From an uncultured bacterium (GTDB lineage: Bacteria > Verrucomicrobiota > Kiritimatiellia > RFP12 > UBA1067): a stretch of DNA of 40,922 nt. The notes beneath the pieces are model-generated. The model was given only the letters and a program-made list of their open reading frames with translations, was not told where the DNA came from and made no database searches. The DNA is taken from positions 1-40,922 of the forward strand of contig CADCBS010000032.1 in NCBI GenBank assembly GCA_902799715.1. The letters are read 5' to 3'. The position numbers and the translations under genes were made by a program. This document shows positions 22,089 to 30,802 of the stretch, piece by piece; position 1 is the first letter of the stretch, and the number at the start of each line of letters is the position of its first letter.

Positions 22089-22586
22089 TTACGCCCTGAG
22101 GGCGGCGATCTCCTCCTGGGAGCGGAGCTTGGAAAGCGCGTCGAGCGTCGCCTTGACCACGTTCAGGCGGTTCTTGGAGCCGAGCGACTTGCCGATGGCG
22201 TCGCGGACGCCCGCCGCCTCGAGGACGGGGCGCATTCCGCCGCCGACGATCAGGCCGGCGCCGTCGGGCGCGGGCTTGAGCAGCACGTAGCCGCCGTCGC
22301 ACACGCCGGTGACCTCGTGCGGAATCGTCTTGCCGGAAAGCTTGATGCTCGTCATGGCCTTGCGGGCCGCGTCGCCGCCCTTGCGGATGGCATCGGAGAC
22401 CTCGTTGGCCTTGCCGAAGCCCAGGCCGACCTTGCCGGCGTGGTCGCCCACGACGACGGTTGCGGAGAAGGACATGCGGCGGCCGCCCTTGACGACCTTG
22501 TTGCAGCGGTTGATGAACACGAGGCGTTCGTCGAGATCGTCGCGCTCCTCGCGCGGACGGCGGTTCGGTTGGTTGGCCATGGTCAT
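22089..22586 (-). CDS. rpsE: 30S ribosomal protein S5
   Basis: 165 residues, with the double-stranded RNA-binding-like N-terminal domain ([21 protein letters not shown]) and the [17 protein letters not shown] helix typical of S5, a protein of the mRNA entry site that affects decoding accuracy. Its ATG overlaps the rplR stop (ATGA). A second ATG two codons later is also possible; the AGGAGG in the end of rplR lies 4 and 10 bases from the two. Confidence 0.97.
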   Translation of the reverse strand: MTMANQPNRRPREERDDLDERLVFINRCNKVVKGGRRMSFSATVVVGDHAGKVGLGFGKANEVSDAIRKGGDAARKAMTSIKLSGKTIPHEVTGVCDGGYVLLKPAPDGAGLIVGGGMRPVLEAAGVRDAIGKSLGSKNRLNVVKATLDALSKLRSQEEIAALRA

Positions 22587-22969
22587 TCAGCCTCCTGTGC
22601 GGATGATTCTTCGTTGGCCGGCTTCAAGGATATCTTGATTCCGTTTTCGACGGCGGACTCCACGATGGCGGCGATGCGTCCGGTGTAGGGATTGCCGCCG
22701 CGGTCGACGACCACCAGCGAGATACCCTTGGCCTTGGCGGCGTCCGCCGCGGCCGCGCCGAGAGTCTTGGCGCCGTCGAGGTTCGCCTTTATGCCCTTCA
22801 AGGTGGAGGCGGAGGCGAGGGTGCGTCCGGCCGCGTCGTCGATGAACTGCACGTACATGTGCTTGTTCGTGACGCAGATGGACATGCGCGGGCGTTCCGC
22901 CGTGCCCGCCACGCGCCTGCGCAGGCGCATGTGGCGGATTTGCTTCTGCTGTTTGCGGTTGAAACTCAT
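22583..22969 (-). CDS. rplR: 50S ribosomal protein L18
   Basis: 128 residues. RMRRRV-like start here reads [33 protein letters not shown], then the conserved [16 protein letters not shown] close to the end. L18 binds 5S rRNA in the central protuberance. The C-terminus is about 10 residues longer than usual and acidic ([11 protein letters not shown]); these extra codons contain the ribosome site of rpsE. Confidence 0.97.
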   Translation of the reverse strand: MSFNRKQQKQIRHMRLRRRVAGTAERPRMSICVTNKHMYVQFIDDAAGRTLASASTLKGIKANLDGAKTLGAAAADAAKAKGISLVVVDRGGNPYTGRIAAIVESAVENGIKISLKPANEESSAQEAE

Positions 22970-22992
22970 TTGCTTGTGCTCCGGTACCGCGG

Positions 22993-23526
22993 TTAGGCGG
23001 TCTTCTTGCCCTGTTTGCGGCGGATTGTCTCGCCGACGTACTTGATGCCCTTGCCCTTGTAGGGTTCGGCGGGGTAGTACGAACGGATGCGGGCGGCCGA
23101 CTGGCCGACGACATCCTTGCGTATGCCGGTTATCGTGACCTGGAGGCCGTCGTTCTCGACGGTGACGGTCACGCCTTCGGGGATGGCGAATATCTTGGGG
23201 GAGGCGAAGCCGAGCGACAGGGCGAGTTCCTTGCCCTGGAGGGCGGCCTTGAAGCCCGTGCCTTCGATCGAGAGCTGCTTCTTGTAGCCTTCGGACACGC
23301 CGACCACGTTGTTGTGGACGAGTGCGCGGGCGAGGCCGTGGAAGTTCTTGATCTCGTCGTTGGCGCGCTTGAGCGTTATGGCGGACCCTTCGACTTCGGC
23401 GGTTATGCCGGCCGGAAGAGCGTAGGAGAGTTCGCCGAGCTTGCCCTTGACGGTCACCGTGCCGTCCTTGACGGACGCCGTGACGCCTGCGGGCAGAGCG
23501 ACTGGTTCTTTGCCGATGCGGGACAT
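22993..23526 (-). CDS. rplF: 50S ribosomal protein L6
   Basis: 177 residues, standard length. Starts SRIGKEPVALPAGV and ends in the conserved ARIRSYYPAEPYKGKGIKYVGE...RRKQGKK tail that binds 23S rRNA near the sarcin-ricin loop. A strong AAGGAGT site lies 8 bases before the ATG. Lies 13 bases after rpsH. Confidence 0.98.
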   Translation of the reverse strand: MSRIGKEPVALPAGVTASVKDGTVTVKGKLGELSYALPAGITAEVEGSAITLKRANDEIKNFHGLARALVHNNVVGVSEGYKKQLSIEGTGFKAALQGKELALSLGFASPKIFAIPEGVTVTVENDGLQVTITGIRKDVVGQSAARIRSYYPAEPYKGKGIKYVGETIRRKQGKKTA

Positions 23527-23539
23527 TGATTTGTACTCC

Positions 23540-23932
23540 TTACCAGACGGTGCAGACGAGTTCGCCGCCGAGTTTGCGTTTCCTGGCCTCGGCGCCGGAC
23601 ATCACGCCGGCGGAGGTGGAGACCACCGCCAGGCCCATGCCGCCGAGGACGGCGGGAATGCCCTGCACGCCGACGTAGCGGCGCAGGCCGGGCTTGGACT
23701 CGCGCTTGATTCCGCGGATGGCGGATTCGGCGGCGTCGGTGTACTTGAGGGTTATCACCAGCGAACGGGGGAACGCGTCGGTCTCGGAGTAGCCGGCGAT
23801 GTAGCCGGCTTCCTTCAGCACGCGCGCTATCTCCTTCTTGAGGTTGGAGGAAGGCGTGGCCACGGACACGAGACGCGCCTTGACGCCGTTGCGGATGGAT
23901 GTGAGCATGTCGGAAATGGGATCGACTGTCAT
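23540..23932 (-). CDS. rpsH: 30S ribosomal protein S8
   Basis: 130 residues. DPISDMLTSIRNG at the N-terminus and GGMGLAVVSTSAGVMSGAEARKRKLGGELVC at the C-terminus are diagnostic. S8 nucleates the 16S central domain and in E. coli represses the spc operon by binding its mRNA near rplE; whether this holds here is untested. AAGGAGA lies 6 bases before the ATG. Confidence 0.98.
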   Translation of the reverse strand: MTVDPISDMLTSIRNGVKARLVSVATPSSNLKKEIARVLKEAGYIAGYSETDAFPRSLVITLKYTDAAESAIRGIKRESKPGLRRYVGVQGIPAVLGGMGLAVVSTSAGVMSGAEARKRKLGGELVCTVW

Positions 23933-23954
23933 GTTTGTTCTCCTTGCTCCGACG

Positions 23955-24194
23955 TCACCAGGAAGCCTTGGTCACGCCCGGTATGAGTCCGTTCACGGCG
24001 AGCTCGCGGAAGCAGATGCGGCACACGCCGAACTTGCGGATGTAGGCGTGGCGGCGGCCGCAGCGCGAGCAGCGGTTGTAGGCGCGGACGGTGGCCTTGG
24101 TCAAAGGCTTCTTGCCCTGGGCCTTGCGGGCCGCATCCTTGGCTTTGGCGGCTTTCAGCCTGGCCGCCTTCTCAATCAGACACTGTTTAGCCAT
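23955..24194 (-). CDS. rpsN: 30S ribosomal protein S14, zinc-binding form with long N-terminus
   Basis: 79 residues from [10 protein letters not shown]. The C-terminal half has the zinc ribbon [20 protein letters not shown] followed by [18 protein letters not shown], as in the 61-residue type Z protein. The N-terminal extension ([21 protein letters not shown]) resembles the longer C-minus type, so the protein is intermediate in length. The longer open frame up to 24251 lies inside rplE and is rejected. It starts 1 base after the rplE stop. Confidence 0.96.
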   Translation of the reverse strand: MAKQCLIEKAARLKAAKAKDAARKAQGKKPLTKATVRAYNRCSRCGRRHAYIRKFGVCRICFRELAVNGLIPGVTKASW

Positions 24195-24195
24195 A

Positions 24196-24735
24196 TCAGT
24201 TGTTCCTTCCGGCGAAAGGCATTCCGAGTTGCGCGAGCAGTTCCCTCGCACCCGCGTTGTCGGCCGCGGTGGTCACGAACGTGATGTCCATGCCGCTGTG
24301 CGAAGCCGTCACTTCGAGGATTTCGGGGAATATCGCGTGGTCCTTGACTCCGAGAGTGTAGTTGCCGCGCCCGTCGAAGCCGCGGTTCGACACGCCGCGG
24401 AAGTCGCGGATGCGGGGGAGGGCGGAATTGATCAGGCGGTCGCAGAACTCCCACATGCGGGAGCCGCGCAGCGTGACCTTGGCGCCGATGACCATGCCTT
24501 CGCGGAGCTTGAAGTTCGATATCGACTTCTTCGCCTTGCAGAGCATGGGGTGCTGGCCGGTGATCGCCTGCAGGTCGAGCACGAGAGCCTTCTGGTCGTC
24601 TTTCGAGACGATGCCGAAGGCCATGTTCACGACGACCTTGCTGAGGCGGGGCACGAGCATCTTGTTCTTCGTGCCGAGTTTGGCTTCGAGAGCCGGAACG
24701 ACGCGCTTGGCGTAATCTTCTTTAAGGTTTCCCAT
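24196..24735 (-). CDS. rplE: 50S ribosomal protein L5
   Basis: 179 residues, usual length. Landmarks: [14 protein letters not shown], the [25 protein letters not shown] segment and the MDITFVTTA strand near the C-terminus. L5 binds 5S rRNA and contacts S13 across the subunit bridge. AGGAGC lies 5 bases before the ATG. Confidence 0.98.
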   Translation of the reverse strand: MGNLKEDYAKRVVPALEAKLGTKNKMLVPRLSKVVVNMAFGIVSKDDQKALVLDLQAITGQHPMLCKAKKSISNFKLREGMVIGAKVTLRGSRMWEFCDRLINSALPRIRDFRGVSNRGFDGRGNYTLGVKDHAIFPEILEVTASHSGMDITFVTTAADNAGARELLAQLGMPFAGRNN

Positions 24736-24745
24736 TGTCAGCTCC

Positions 24746-25057
24746 TCAGAGGGCCTTGCCGGATGTTTTCAGGATGCGGACCTTCTTGCCGTCCTTTTCG
24801 CCGGTGCGCACGCGGGAACCCTTCTTGGACTCGGGGTCGAAAGGCATGAGCTTGCACAGGCGGATCGGAGCTTCGATGTCGATCCATCCGCCGGGCTGCT
24901 GCTCCGTGCGGCGGACCGCCTTCTTGCGCTTGTTCACGCCTTCCACGACGGCCGTGCCGTCTTTAGGGTTCACGGAGCGCACCGTTCCGGTCTTGCCGGC
25001 GTCGACGCCGCTCGCGACCCTTACGGTGTCTCCCTTCTTGATTCGGGCGATACTCAT
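24746..25057 (-). CDS. rplX: 50S ribosomal protein L24
   Basis: 103 residues with the KOW motif at the N-terminus (IKKGDTVRVASGVDAGKTG) and the KPGGWID-like EAPIRLCKLMPFDP segment. L24 starts 50S assembly by binding the 5' end of 23S rRNA. AAGGAG lies 10 bases before the ATG. Confidence 0.98.
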   Translation of the reverse strand: MSIARIKKGDTVRVASGVDAGKTGTVRSVNPKDGTAVVEGVNKRKKAVRRTEQQPGGWIDIEAPIRLCKLMPFDPESKKGSRVRTGEKDGKKVRILKTSGKAL

Positions 25058-25070
25058 TTCGTCAAACTCC

Positions 25071-25436
25071 TTACACCACTTCCGGTGCCATGGAAAGGAT
25101 TTTCATGTAGTTGCGGTCGCGCAGCTCGCGGGCCACGGGGCCGAATATGCGCGTGCCCTGGGGCTGGAGCTTGGAGTCGACGATCACGCACGCGTTCTGG
25201 TCGAAACGGACGGTGGAGCCGTCGGGGCGCCGGATCGGCTCGCCCGTGCGGATGATAACCGCCGTGCAGACCTGGCCCTTGCGGATCGAGCCCGTGGGCG
25301 ACGCCTCCTTGATCGCGACGCGGATGACGTCGCCGAGGTGGGCGTACTCCTTGTGCTGCTTCAGGATGCGGAAGCACATCGCGCGCTTGGCGCCGGTGTT
25401 GTCCGCGACCACCAGATTGGTAAGTTCCTGGATCAT
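25071..25436 (-). CDS. rplN: 50S ribosomal protein L14
   Basis: 121 residues, standard. Starts [20 protein letters not shown] and has the conserved [29 protein letters not shown] block. L14 binds 23S rRNA and is the site for the silencing factor RsfS. Its ribosome site GGAGG lies in the last codons of rpsQ, one base apart from this gene. Confidence 0.98.
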   Translation of the reverse strand: MIQELTNLVVADNTGAKRAMCFRILKQHKEYAHLGDVIRVAIKEASPTGSIRKGQVCTAVIIRTGEPIRRPDGSTVRFDQNACVIVDSKLQPQGTRIFGPVARELRDRNYMKILSMAPEVV

Positions 25437-25437
25437 G

Positions 25438-25707
25438 TCACTTCGCCTCCGGCGCGACGATGCGCCAACGCTTCGTGGCCGAGAGCGGCCGCGTCTCCAT
25501 GATTGTCACGATGTCGCCCACCTTCGCGGTGTCGGCCTCGTCGTGGGCGTGGTACTTCTTGGAGCGCACCACGACCTTGCCGTAGAGCGGGTGGAGTTCG
25601 CGGTAGGAGACTTCCACCGTGACGGACTTTATGCCGCTCTTCGAGACGACCTTGCCCTTGCGGACCTTCCGGGCGCCGCGGACCGTGTTCTTTTCTTCGT
25701 TAGCCAT
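25438..25707 (-). CDS. rpsQ: 30S ribosomal protein S17
   Basis: 89 residues. [40 protein letters not shown] and the [20 protein letters not shown] block identify S17, an early 16S-binding protein. The gene abuts rpmC with no base between, and its GGAGG site lies in rpmC. Confidence 0.98.
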   Translation of the reverse strand: MANEEKNTVRGARKVRKGKVVSKSGIKSVTVEVSYRELHPLYGKVVVRSKKYHAHDEADTAKVGDIVTIMETRPLSATKRWRIVAPEAK

Positions 25708-25914
25708 TTACTTCTTCGCCTCCGCTGCGGCCCTTTCGGCCTGGACGGTGAGCATGCGCGCGATTTCGCGGCGCATGCCGCGCATTCTGGCCGGCTTTTC
25801 GACTTCCACCCTGGAAGCGAGCTTCCTGCGGAGCGCGTCGAGCTCGGCCTTGGCCGAGACGATGCGCTGCGCCAGCTCTTCGGCGGCCATTTCCCTGTAT
25901 TCGGACGTTTTCAT
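25708..25914 (-). CDS. rpmC: 50S ribosomal protein L29
   Basis: 68 residues from [18 protein letters not shown]. Two long helices with LDALRRKLASR in the first and RGMRREIARMLTVQAERAA in the second are typical of L29, which sits at the peptide exit site and helps dock SRP and trigger factor. The ATG shares one base with the rplP stop (TGATG). Confidence 0.96.
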   Translation of the reverse strand: MKTSEYREMAAEELAQRIVSAKAELDALRRKLASRVEVEKPARMRGMRREIARMLTVQAERAAAEAKK

Positions 25915-26336
25915 CAGATCTTCGCTCCGTCTCGCGTGATGAACTTTGTGTGGAGGCCGATCTTGGTGTCGGCCAGGCGCAGGCATTCGCGCGCGACTTC
26001 CTCGGAGACGCCGCCGATCTCGAACAGCACCTTGCCGGGCAGTATCACGGCCGCCCAGAACTCCGGGTTGCCCTTTCCGCCGCCCATACGCACTTCGATA
26101 GGCTTGCGGGTGACGGGCTTGTCGGGGAACACGCGGATCCAGAGCTTGCCCTTGCGCTTCATCTGGCGGTTGATCGCGACGCGGCACGCTTCGATCTGCG
26201 TGGCGGTCAGAAGTCCGCGCGTGACGGACTTCAGGCCGAACTCGCCGTAGGCCAGTTCGGTTCCGGACGTCGCCCATCCGGCGCGGTTGCCCTTGGACTG
26301 CTTGCGGTACTTTACGCGCTTAGGCATGAGGGGCAT
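25914..26336 (-). CDS. rplP: 50S ribosomal protein L16
   Basis: 140 residues. [13 protein letters not shown] at the start, [24 protein letters not shown], and [24 protein letters not shown] identify L16, which lines the A-site tRNA pocket. The first ATG (26336) is preceded by GGAGG at 8 bases; MPKRV three codons later is the other option. The gene overlaps the rpsC tail by 17 bases. Confidence 0.97.
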   Translation of the reverse strand: MPLMPKRVKYRKQSKGNRAGWATSGTELAYGEFGLKSVTRGLLTATQIEACRVAINRQMKRKGKLWIRVFPDKPVTRKPIEVRMGGGKGNPEFWAAVILPGKVLFEIGGVSEEVARECLRLADTKIGLHTKFITRDGAKI

Positions 26337-27003
26337 GGCGGTTACCTCCTTCGCGGCGGCCGCCCTGGCGGGCGGGCTGGAAATCTTCCTTCTTGCAGAT
26401 CCACACCTTGATGCCGATCAGGCCGGCGGTGGTGTTGGCCTCTGCGAAACCATAGTCGATGCGGGCGCGCAGCGTGTGCAGCGGGACCTTGCCTTCCTTG
26501 GCCCATTCGACGCGCGCGATCTCCGCGCCGTTGATGCGCCCGGAGGCGTGTATCTTGATCCCGTCCACGCCCATGTCCATCGCGATCTTCTCGGCGCGCT
26601 TCATGACGCGCTTGAGCGAACCGCGCTTCTCGAGCTGCTGGGCGATCGATTCGGCCACGAGCTGCGCGTCGGCGTCGGCGTCGCGGACCTCCTTGATGTC
26701 GAGATAGATCTCCTTGCCCGTGAGCTTGGCCAGCATGGCGCGCACCTTGTCCGCGTCCTCGCCCTTGCGGCCGATGATGCGGCCGGGGCGCGCGGAGTAC
26801 AGCGACACGCGCACGCGGTTGGCGTAGCGCTCGATCTGTATCTTGGAGAGGCCCGCTTCGGAAAGCTGCTTCTTCACCGCTTCGCGGATCTTGCCGTCTT
26901 CGGCCAGGAAGGCGCCGAACGTCTTCTTGGGCGCGAACCAGCAGCTGCGCCACGCGCGGTCCACCGCTACGCGGAAACCTATAGGATTTACTTTCTGTCC
27001 CAT
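26320..27003 (-). CDS. rpsC: 30S ribosomal protein S3
   Basis: 227 residues. [20 protein letters not shown] start, KH domain with [17 protein letters not shown], and the [10 protein letters not shown]...[16 protein letters not shown]-terminal domain that lines the mRNA entry tunnel. The tail ([18 protein letters not shown]) is arginine- and glycine-rich and overlaps rplP. The start at 27003 is fixed by homology and an AGGAGA site; an open extension up to 27279 is a shadow of rplV. Confidence 0.98.
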   Translation of the reverse strand: MGQKVNPIGFRVAVDRAWRSCWFAPKKTFGAFLAEDGKIREAVKKQLSEAGLSKIQIERYANRVRVSLYSARPGRIIGRKGEDADKVRAMLAKLTGKEIYLDIKEVRDADADAQLVAESIAQQLEKRGSLKRVMKRAEKIAMDMGVDGIKIHASGRINGAEIARVEWAKEGKVPLHTLRARIDYGFAEANTTAGLIGIKVWICKKEDFQPARQGGRREGGNRHAPHA

Positions 27004-27005
27004 GG

Positions 27006-27347
27006 TCAGTTGTTCTCCTCGGTTGTAAGGACTACCTTGCAGTGGCAGAGGCGCCGCGCGATCGGGTGGGCGGAGCCGCGGGCCGTGGGCCAGTAGCGGC
27101 GGATGCGCACCGATTCGTCGAACACGCAGAGCTTGACCTTGAGGTCCTCGGCGGGCACGCCGCGCGTGCTGCTCGCGTTCGCTATCGCGCTCTTGAGCGT
27201 GTTGCGGAGTATCCCCGCCGCCTTGCGCGGCGAAAACTCCACGACCTCCAGCGCGGAAAGCGCCGGCAGCCCCTGGCATTCCCGCGCCAGCGGACGGCCC
27301 TTGGCCGCCGACATGCGCGCGTTCCTGGTTGTAGCTGTGAATTCCAT
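27006..27347 (-). CDS. rplV: 50S ribosomal protein L22
   Basis: 113 residues. FSPRKAAGILRNTLKSAIANAS, then the beta-hairpin (CVFDESVRIRRYWPTARGSAHPI) that reaches into the exit tunnel, where macrolide-resistance changes occur in other bacteria. AAGGAG lies 10 bases before the ATG; two bases separate it from rpsC. Confidence 0.98.
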   Translation of the reverse strand: MEFTATTRNARMSAAKGRPLARECQGLPALSALEVVEFSPRKAAGILRNTLKSAIANASSTRGVPAEDLKVKLCVFDESVRIRRYWPTARGSAHPIARRLCHCKVVLTTEENN

Positions 27348-27360
27348 CTGGACTGGCTCC

Positions 27361-27642
27361 TTACTTCTTGGCCTTTTCTACATGCGCGCCGTGGCCCTTG
27401 AACGTGCGCGTCGGCACGAATTCGCCAAGACGGTGCCCGACCATGTTTTCCGTGATGAACACCGGCACGTGCTGGCGTCCGTTGTGGATCGCGAAGGTGA
27501 GTCCGACGAAATCCGGAATCACCATCGAGCGGCGGCTCCACGTCTTGATTGGCTGCTTCTGCTTGCCGGCCTGCGCCAGCTTGCCGACCTTGTCGAGAAG
27601 AGACTGTTCGACGTAAGGCCCTTTCTTGAGTGAACGCGACAT
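27361..27642 (-). CDS. rpsS: 30S ribosomal protein S19
   Basis: 93 residues. [41 protein letters not shown] and [15 protein letters not shown] are diagnostic. S19 binds the head of 16S rRNA next to S13. Its GGAGGAAG site lies in the end of rplB, 3 bases upstream. Confidence 0.98.
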   Translation of the reverse strand: MSRSLKKGPYVEQSLLDKVGKLAQAGKQKQPIKTWSRRSMVIPDFVGLTFAIHNGRQHVPVFITENMVGHRLGEFVPTRTFKGHGAHVEKAKK

Positions 27643-27645
27643 GGC

Positions 27646-28476
27646 TTACTTCCTCCGCTTGATTATGACGCGATTCGAAGTCTTGCCGGGCTTGCGCGTC
27701 TTGCCGCCCTTGGCGAGCTTGCCCCACGGCGAACGCGGATCGCCGCCGCCGCTCGTGCGGCCTTCGCCGCCGCCCATCGGGTGGTCCACCGGGTTCATCG
27801 CCACGCCGCGGACCGTCGGGCGGATGCCCAGATAGCGCTTGCGGCCGGCCTTGCCCAGCTTGATCGAGCCCCATTCGCCGTTGCCCACGGCGCCGACCGT
27901 CGCGTAGCAGCGCGCGTCGAACACCCGGACTTCGCCGGACGGGAGCTTGAGCGTGACCTTGCCGCCGTCGCGCGCCATCACCTGGCAGTTGTTGCCGGCG
28001 CTGCGGCATATCTGCGCGCCCTGGCCGGGAACCAGCTCGACGCAGTGCACCTGCATGCCCAGCGGGATCTTGCCGAGCGGAAGGGCGTTGCCGGGGACGG
28101 CTTCGGCGTTATCGCCGCTGACCACCTTGTCGCCGACCTTCAGGCCGGCCGGGCACAGTATGTACGACAGCGTCTTCTTGTCGTCCTCGTAGCGGACGAG
28201 CGCAAGGTTGGCCGTGCGGATCGGGTCGTACGCGATTTCGACCACCGTCGCGGGCACGTCGCGCTTCACGCGCTTGTAGTCCACTATGCGGTAGCGCTGC
28301 TTCGCGCCGCCGCCGCGGTGGCGGACCGTGATGCGGCCGGCGTTGTTGCGGCCCGCGTTCTTGCGCACGGGTTCCGTCAGGCTCTTGACCGGACGCTTCT
28401 CCGTGATCTCCTCGAACGTCGGCGCCACGCGGAAACGCATGCCCGGCGAACGCGATTTGAATGTCTTGAGTGCCAT
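27646..28476 (-). CDS. rplB: 50S ribosomal protein L2
   Basis: 276 residues, standard. GRITVRHRGGGAKQRYRIVDYKR in the N-terminal part and NPVDHPMGGGEGRTSGGGDPRSPWGK near the C-terminus, including the conserved histidine-containing loop next to the peptidyl transferase centre. AAGGAAC lies 9 bases before the ATG. Confidence 0.99.
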   Translation of the reverse strand: MALKTFKSRSPGMRFRVAPTFEEITEKRPVKSLTEPVRKNAGRNNAGRITVRHRGGGAKQRYRIVDYKRVKRDVPATVVEIAYDPIRTANLALVRYEDDKKTLSYILCPAGLKVGDKVVSGDNAEAVPGNALPLGKIPLGMQVHCVELVPGQGAQICRSAGNNCQVMARDGGKVTLKLPSGEVRVFDARCYATVGAVGNGEWGSIKLGKAGRKRYLGIRPTVRGVAMNPVDHPMGGGEGRTSGGGDPRSPWGKLAKGGKTRKPGKTSNRVIIKRRK

Positions 28477-28488
28477 TTCTGCGTTCCT

Positions 28489-28764
28489 TTACACGATTTC
28501 CAGGCGCTCGCCCGCCTTCACGGTCACGATCGCGCGCTTCCACGCCGCGTCGCGCACCTGGCGGCGCGTTCCGCGCACCGTCCTAAGGCCGTTCTTCATC
28601 TTCGCCGTGTTGACCGAAAGGACGTGCACGCCGAATATGCGGGAAACCGCTTCCTTGATCTGCGGCTTGGTGGCTTTGGGGTCGACTTCCACGAAGAACT
28701 TGTTCAGGCCCGCGAGCCTCGAACCCTTCTCGGTCGTCTGGATGGCTTTTACCACGTTGTCCAT
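28489..28764 (-). CDS. rplW: 50S ribosomal protein L23
   Basis: 91 residues from MDNVVKAIQTTEKGSRL. The FFVEVDPKATKPQIKEAVSRIFGVHVLSVNT block and the KRAIVTVKAGERLEI end identify L23, the docking site for trigger factor and SRP at the tunnel exit. AGGAGG lies 8 bases before the ATG inside the rplD tail. The open extension up to 29163 shadows rplD. Confidence 0.96.
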   Translation of the reverse strand: MDNVVKAIQTTEKGSRLAGLNKFFVEVDPKATKPQIKEAVSRIFGVHVLSVNTAKMKNGLRTVRGTRRQVRDAAWKRAIVTVKAGERLEIV

Positions 28765-28766
28765 TT

Positions 28767-29408
28767 TCAGCCCTCCTTGGCGGAAGCCGCCAGCCTCGCG
28801 GAAAGCGCCTCGAACCCGGCCTTGTCGGCCAGCACCAGGCGGTTCGCGAGAAGTGTGTAGACGTCGACCGCCGTCGCGGTGGAAACCGTGACGCGCGGCA
28901 GGTTGCCGGACACGCGCGCGACGGTCTCGTCGGGCTGCGCGGTGACCACCAGGACGCTCCTGTCGGCGCCGATCTTCGCAAGCAGCGCCGCCATGTGCTT
29001 CGTCTTGGGCTCCGCGAAGCGGAACTCTTCGACGACGGCGACTTCGCCGTCCTTGATCTTGCCGGAAAGCGCGCGCGCGAAGGCGAGCTTCATCACCTTG
29101 CGGTTGATCTTCTGCTCGAACGAGCGCGGGTGGGGGCCGTGGGCCACGCCGCCGCCGCGCCACACGGGCGACTGGCGGAAGCCGGAACGGGCGTTGCCCG
29201 TGCCTTTCTGCTTCCAGGGCTTCTTGTTGGAGCCGGCGACCTCGCCCTTCGCGAGCGTGTCGGCCGTGCCGGCGCGCTTCGCGTTGCGGATCGCGGTCAC
29301 GGCGTCCTTGACGGCCTGGTCGCCGCGGTCGAGCGTGAGGCGGCCGTCGTCGACGGTCAGCTCCGCCGCCGCGGTTCCGTCCGCGGTGTATGTCTTGACG
29401 GTGCTCAT
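28767..29408 (-). CDS. rplD: 50S ribosomal protein L4
   Basis: 213 residues. GSNKKPWKQKGTGNARSGF and SPVWRGGGVAHGPHPRS form the extended loop in the exit tunnel; KINRKVMKLAFARALS follows. In E. coli L4 represses the S10 operon by acting on its leader; this operon also has a long leader, but a shared mechanism is not shown. The ribosome site is weak (GAAGGG) and the gene starts one base after rplC, so coupling is likely. Confidence 0.97.
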   Translation of the reverse strand: MSTVKTYTADGTAAAELTVDDGRLTLDRGDQAVKDAVTAIRNAKRAGTADTLAKGEVAGSNKKPWKQKGTGNARSGFRQSPVWRGGGVAHGPHPRSFEQKINRKVMKLAFARALSGKIKDGEVAVVEEFRFAEPKTKHMAALLAKIGADRSVLVVTAQPDETVARVSGNLPRVTVSTATAVDVYTLLANRLVLADKAGFEALSARLAASAKEG

Positions 29409-29409
29409 C

Positions 29410-30090
29410 TTACTTCTTGCCCTTCTTCTGCTGCTTGGCGGCGCGTATCGCCTCCGCCGCGTTCTTCAGGGACTTGCGCACGATCACGGTGCCGTTGCGG
29501 GCGCCGGGGACGGAGCCTTTCACCAGGATCGCGTTGTCTTCGGGCATGATGCGCACGACTTCGAGATTCACCGCCGTGCGGTTCACCGCGCCCATGTGGC
29601 CCGGCATCTTCTTGCCCTTCTCGATCCAGCCGGGCAGGTCGCGCGCGGCCAGGCCGCCCGTGCGCCGCTTGGAGTGGCCGCCGTGCGTAAGGTTGCCGCC
29701 GGAGAAGCCGTAGCGGCGGATGACGCCCGCGAAACCGCGGCCCTTCGTCACGCCCGTCACGTCGACCCACTTGACGTCCTTGAAATTGTCCACCGTCACG
29801 GTGTCGCCGACCTTCAGCTGCTCGTCGCCCTTCTCGAGCGCGAACTCTTTCAGCACGCGCGAGGGCGTCTCGATGCCGGCCTTGACGAAGCGCGTCGCCT
29901 CCGCCTTGGACAGGCGCGACGCCTTCTGCGTGCCGAACCCGAGCTGCGCGGCCGTGTAGCCGTCTTTCTCGGGCGTCTTGAGCTGCACGACAGGACACGG
30001 CCCGACTTCCAGCACGGTCACGGTTATCCGCGCGCCGTCGCCGTCGTAGACCTGCGTCATGCCGATCTTCTTCCCTATCAAGCCTTCCAT
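29410..30090 (-). CDS. rplC: 50S ribosomal protein L3
   Basis: 226 residues. MEGLIGKKIGMTQVYDGDG start, the GRGFAGVIRRYGFSGGNLTHGGHSKRRTG loop that reaches the peptidyl transferase centre, and KMPGHMGAVNRTAVNLEVV. AGGAGGAGCGC precedes the ATG. Lies 10 bases after rpsJ. Confidence 0.98.
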   Translation of the reverse strand: MEGLIGKKIGMTQVYDGDGARITVTVLEVGPCPVVQLKTPEKDGYTAAQLGFGTQKASRLSKAEATRFVKAGIETPSRVLKEFALEKGDEQLKVGDTVTVDNFKDVKWVDVTGVTKGRGFAGVIRRYGFSGGNLTHGGHSKRRTGGLAARDLPGWIEKGKKMPGHMGAVNRTAVNLEVVRIMPEDNAILVKGSVPGARNGTVIVRKSLKNAAEAIRAAKQQKKGKK

Positions 30091-30100
30091 GCGCTCCTCC

Positions 30101-30409
30101 TTACACCTTGATGGTGATGTCCACGCCGGCAGGCAGATTCAGCTTCTTCAGTTCTTCGATCGTCTTCGCCGTGGGGTTGACGATGTCGAGCAGACGCTTG
30201 TGCGTGCGCATTTCGAACTGGTCCATCGACTTCTTGTCGACGTTGGGCGAGCGGTTCACCGTGAACCGTTCGATTCGCGTGGGCAGCGGTATCGGACCCG
30301 CCACCTGCGCTCCGGTCGAGCGGGCCGTCTCGACGATGCCCCCCGCGGCCTGGTCTAGCAAACGGCTGTCGTATGCTTGAAGCCGGATGCGGACTCTCTG
30401 TTGTTGCAT
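30101..30409 (-). CDS. rpsJ: 30S ribosomal protein S10 (NusE)
   Basis: 102 residues. [38 protein letters not shown] and [23 protein letters not shown] identify S10, which also joins the NusB antitermination complex. First gene of the operon; rpsL, rpsG, fusA and tuf, often upstream, are not present. AGAGGAAAAACGA precedes the ATG, and a roughly 357-base leader separates it from the predicted start site. Confidence 0.98.
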   Translation of the reverse strand: MQQQRVRIRLQAYDSRLLDQAAGGIVETARSTGAQVAGPIPLPTRIERFTVNRSPNVDKKSMDQFEMRTHKRLLDIVNPTAKTIEELKKLNLPAGVDITIKV

Positions 30410-30766
30410 TTCGTTTTTCCTCTTTGCGCCCGTTTGCTGCCGTCCGACGGCCGCGGATTCTGCGGACTCCTTTCACGGAGTTGCCGCCCCGGCTTTCGCC
30501 GTACCGCGGTTGAGTCTCGCGCCAGCCGGCGACCCGGCCCTGCAAAAAACACCCGCCGCCGCGGAAACCGGTTTCCCGTCTCCGCCGCAGCGAGTGTCCG
30601 CCGCTCTCCACCAGAAGCTTCGCCTCTATCGGTGGTGTCGCAACAGACACTCCCTGCTCGCGCCCGGAAGCACTTTGCTGCTCGCGCCCGCGCCGCGGAC
30701 GCCGCACCTGAGCCGTTGTCGCCAAGGACTCTTCGCCTCCGCCGGAACCCTTTTCCGGCAGAGCGA
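30410..30766 (-). promoter_or_regulatory. Long structured leader of the S10-spc operon
   Basis: About 357 bases lie between the predicted transcription start (about 30766) and rpsJ with no gene I can support. Visible structure: GCCGGAA/TTCCGGC near the 5' end (30740-30759), a long-range pair GAGTGTC (30592-30598) with GACACTC (30646-30652) enclosing CCACC/GGTGG, and a 14-base palindrome GGAAACCGGTTTCC (30563-30576). This is room for autogenous control by a ribosomal protein; no known leader family is recognised. Confidence 0.55.
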
Positions 30767-30772
30767 AACGCT

Positions 30773-30802
30773 ATTGTATCATAAAACCCGGTGGAAAAAC
30801 AA
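30773..30802 (-). promoter_or_regulatory. Predicted S10 operon promoter with A/T-rich upstream tract
   Basis: On the minus strand TTGTTT (30802-30797), an 18-base spacer, and TGA directly before TACAAT (30778-30773). Upstream to about 30835 lies a tract rich in A and T (AAAAATTTTTTCGATTTT), unlike the GC-rich surroundings and suited to an UP element for high expression. Confidence 0.65.
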
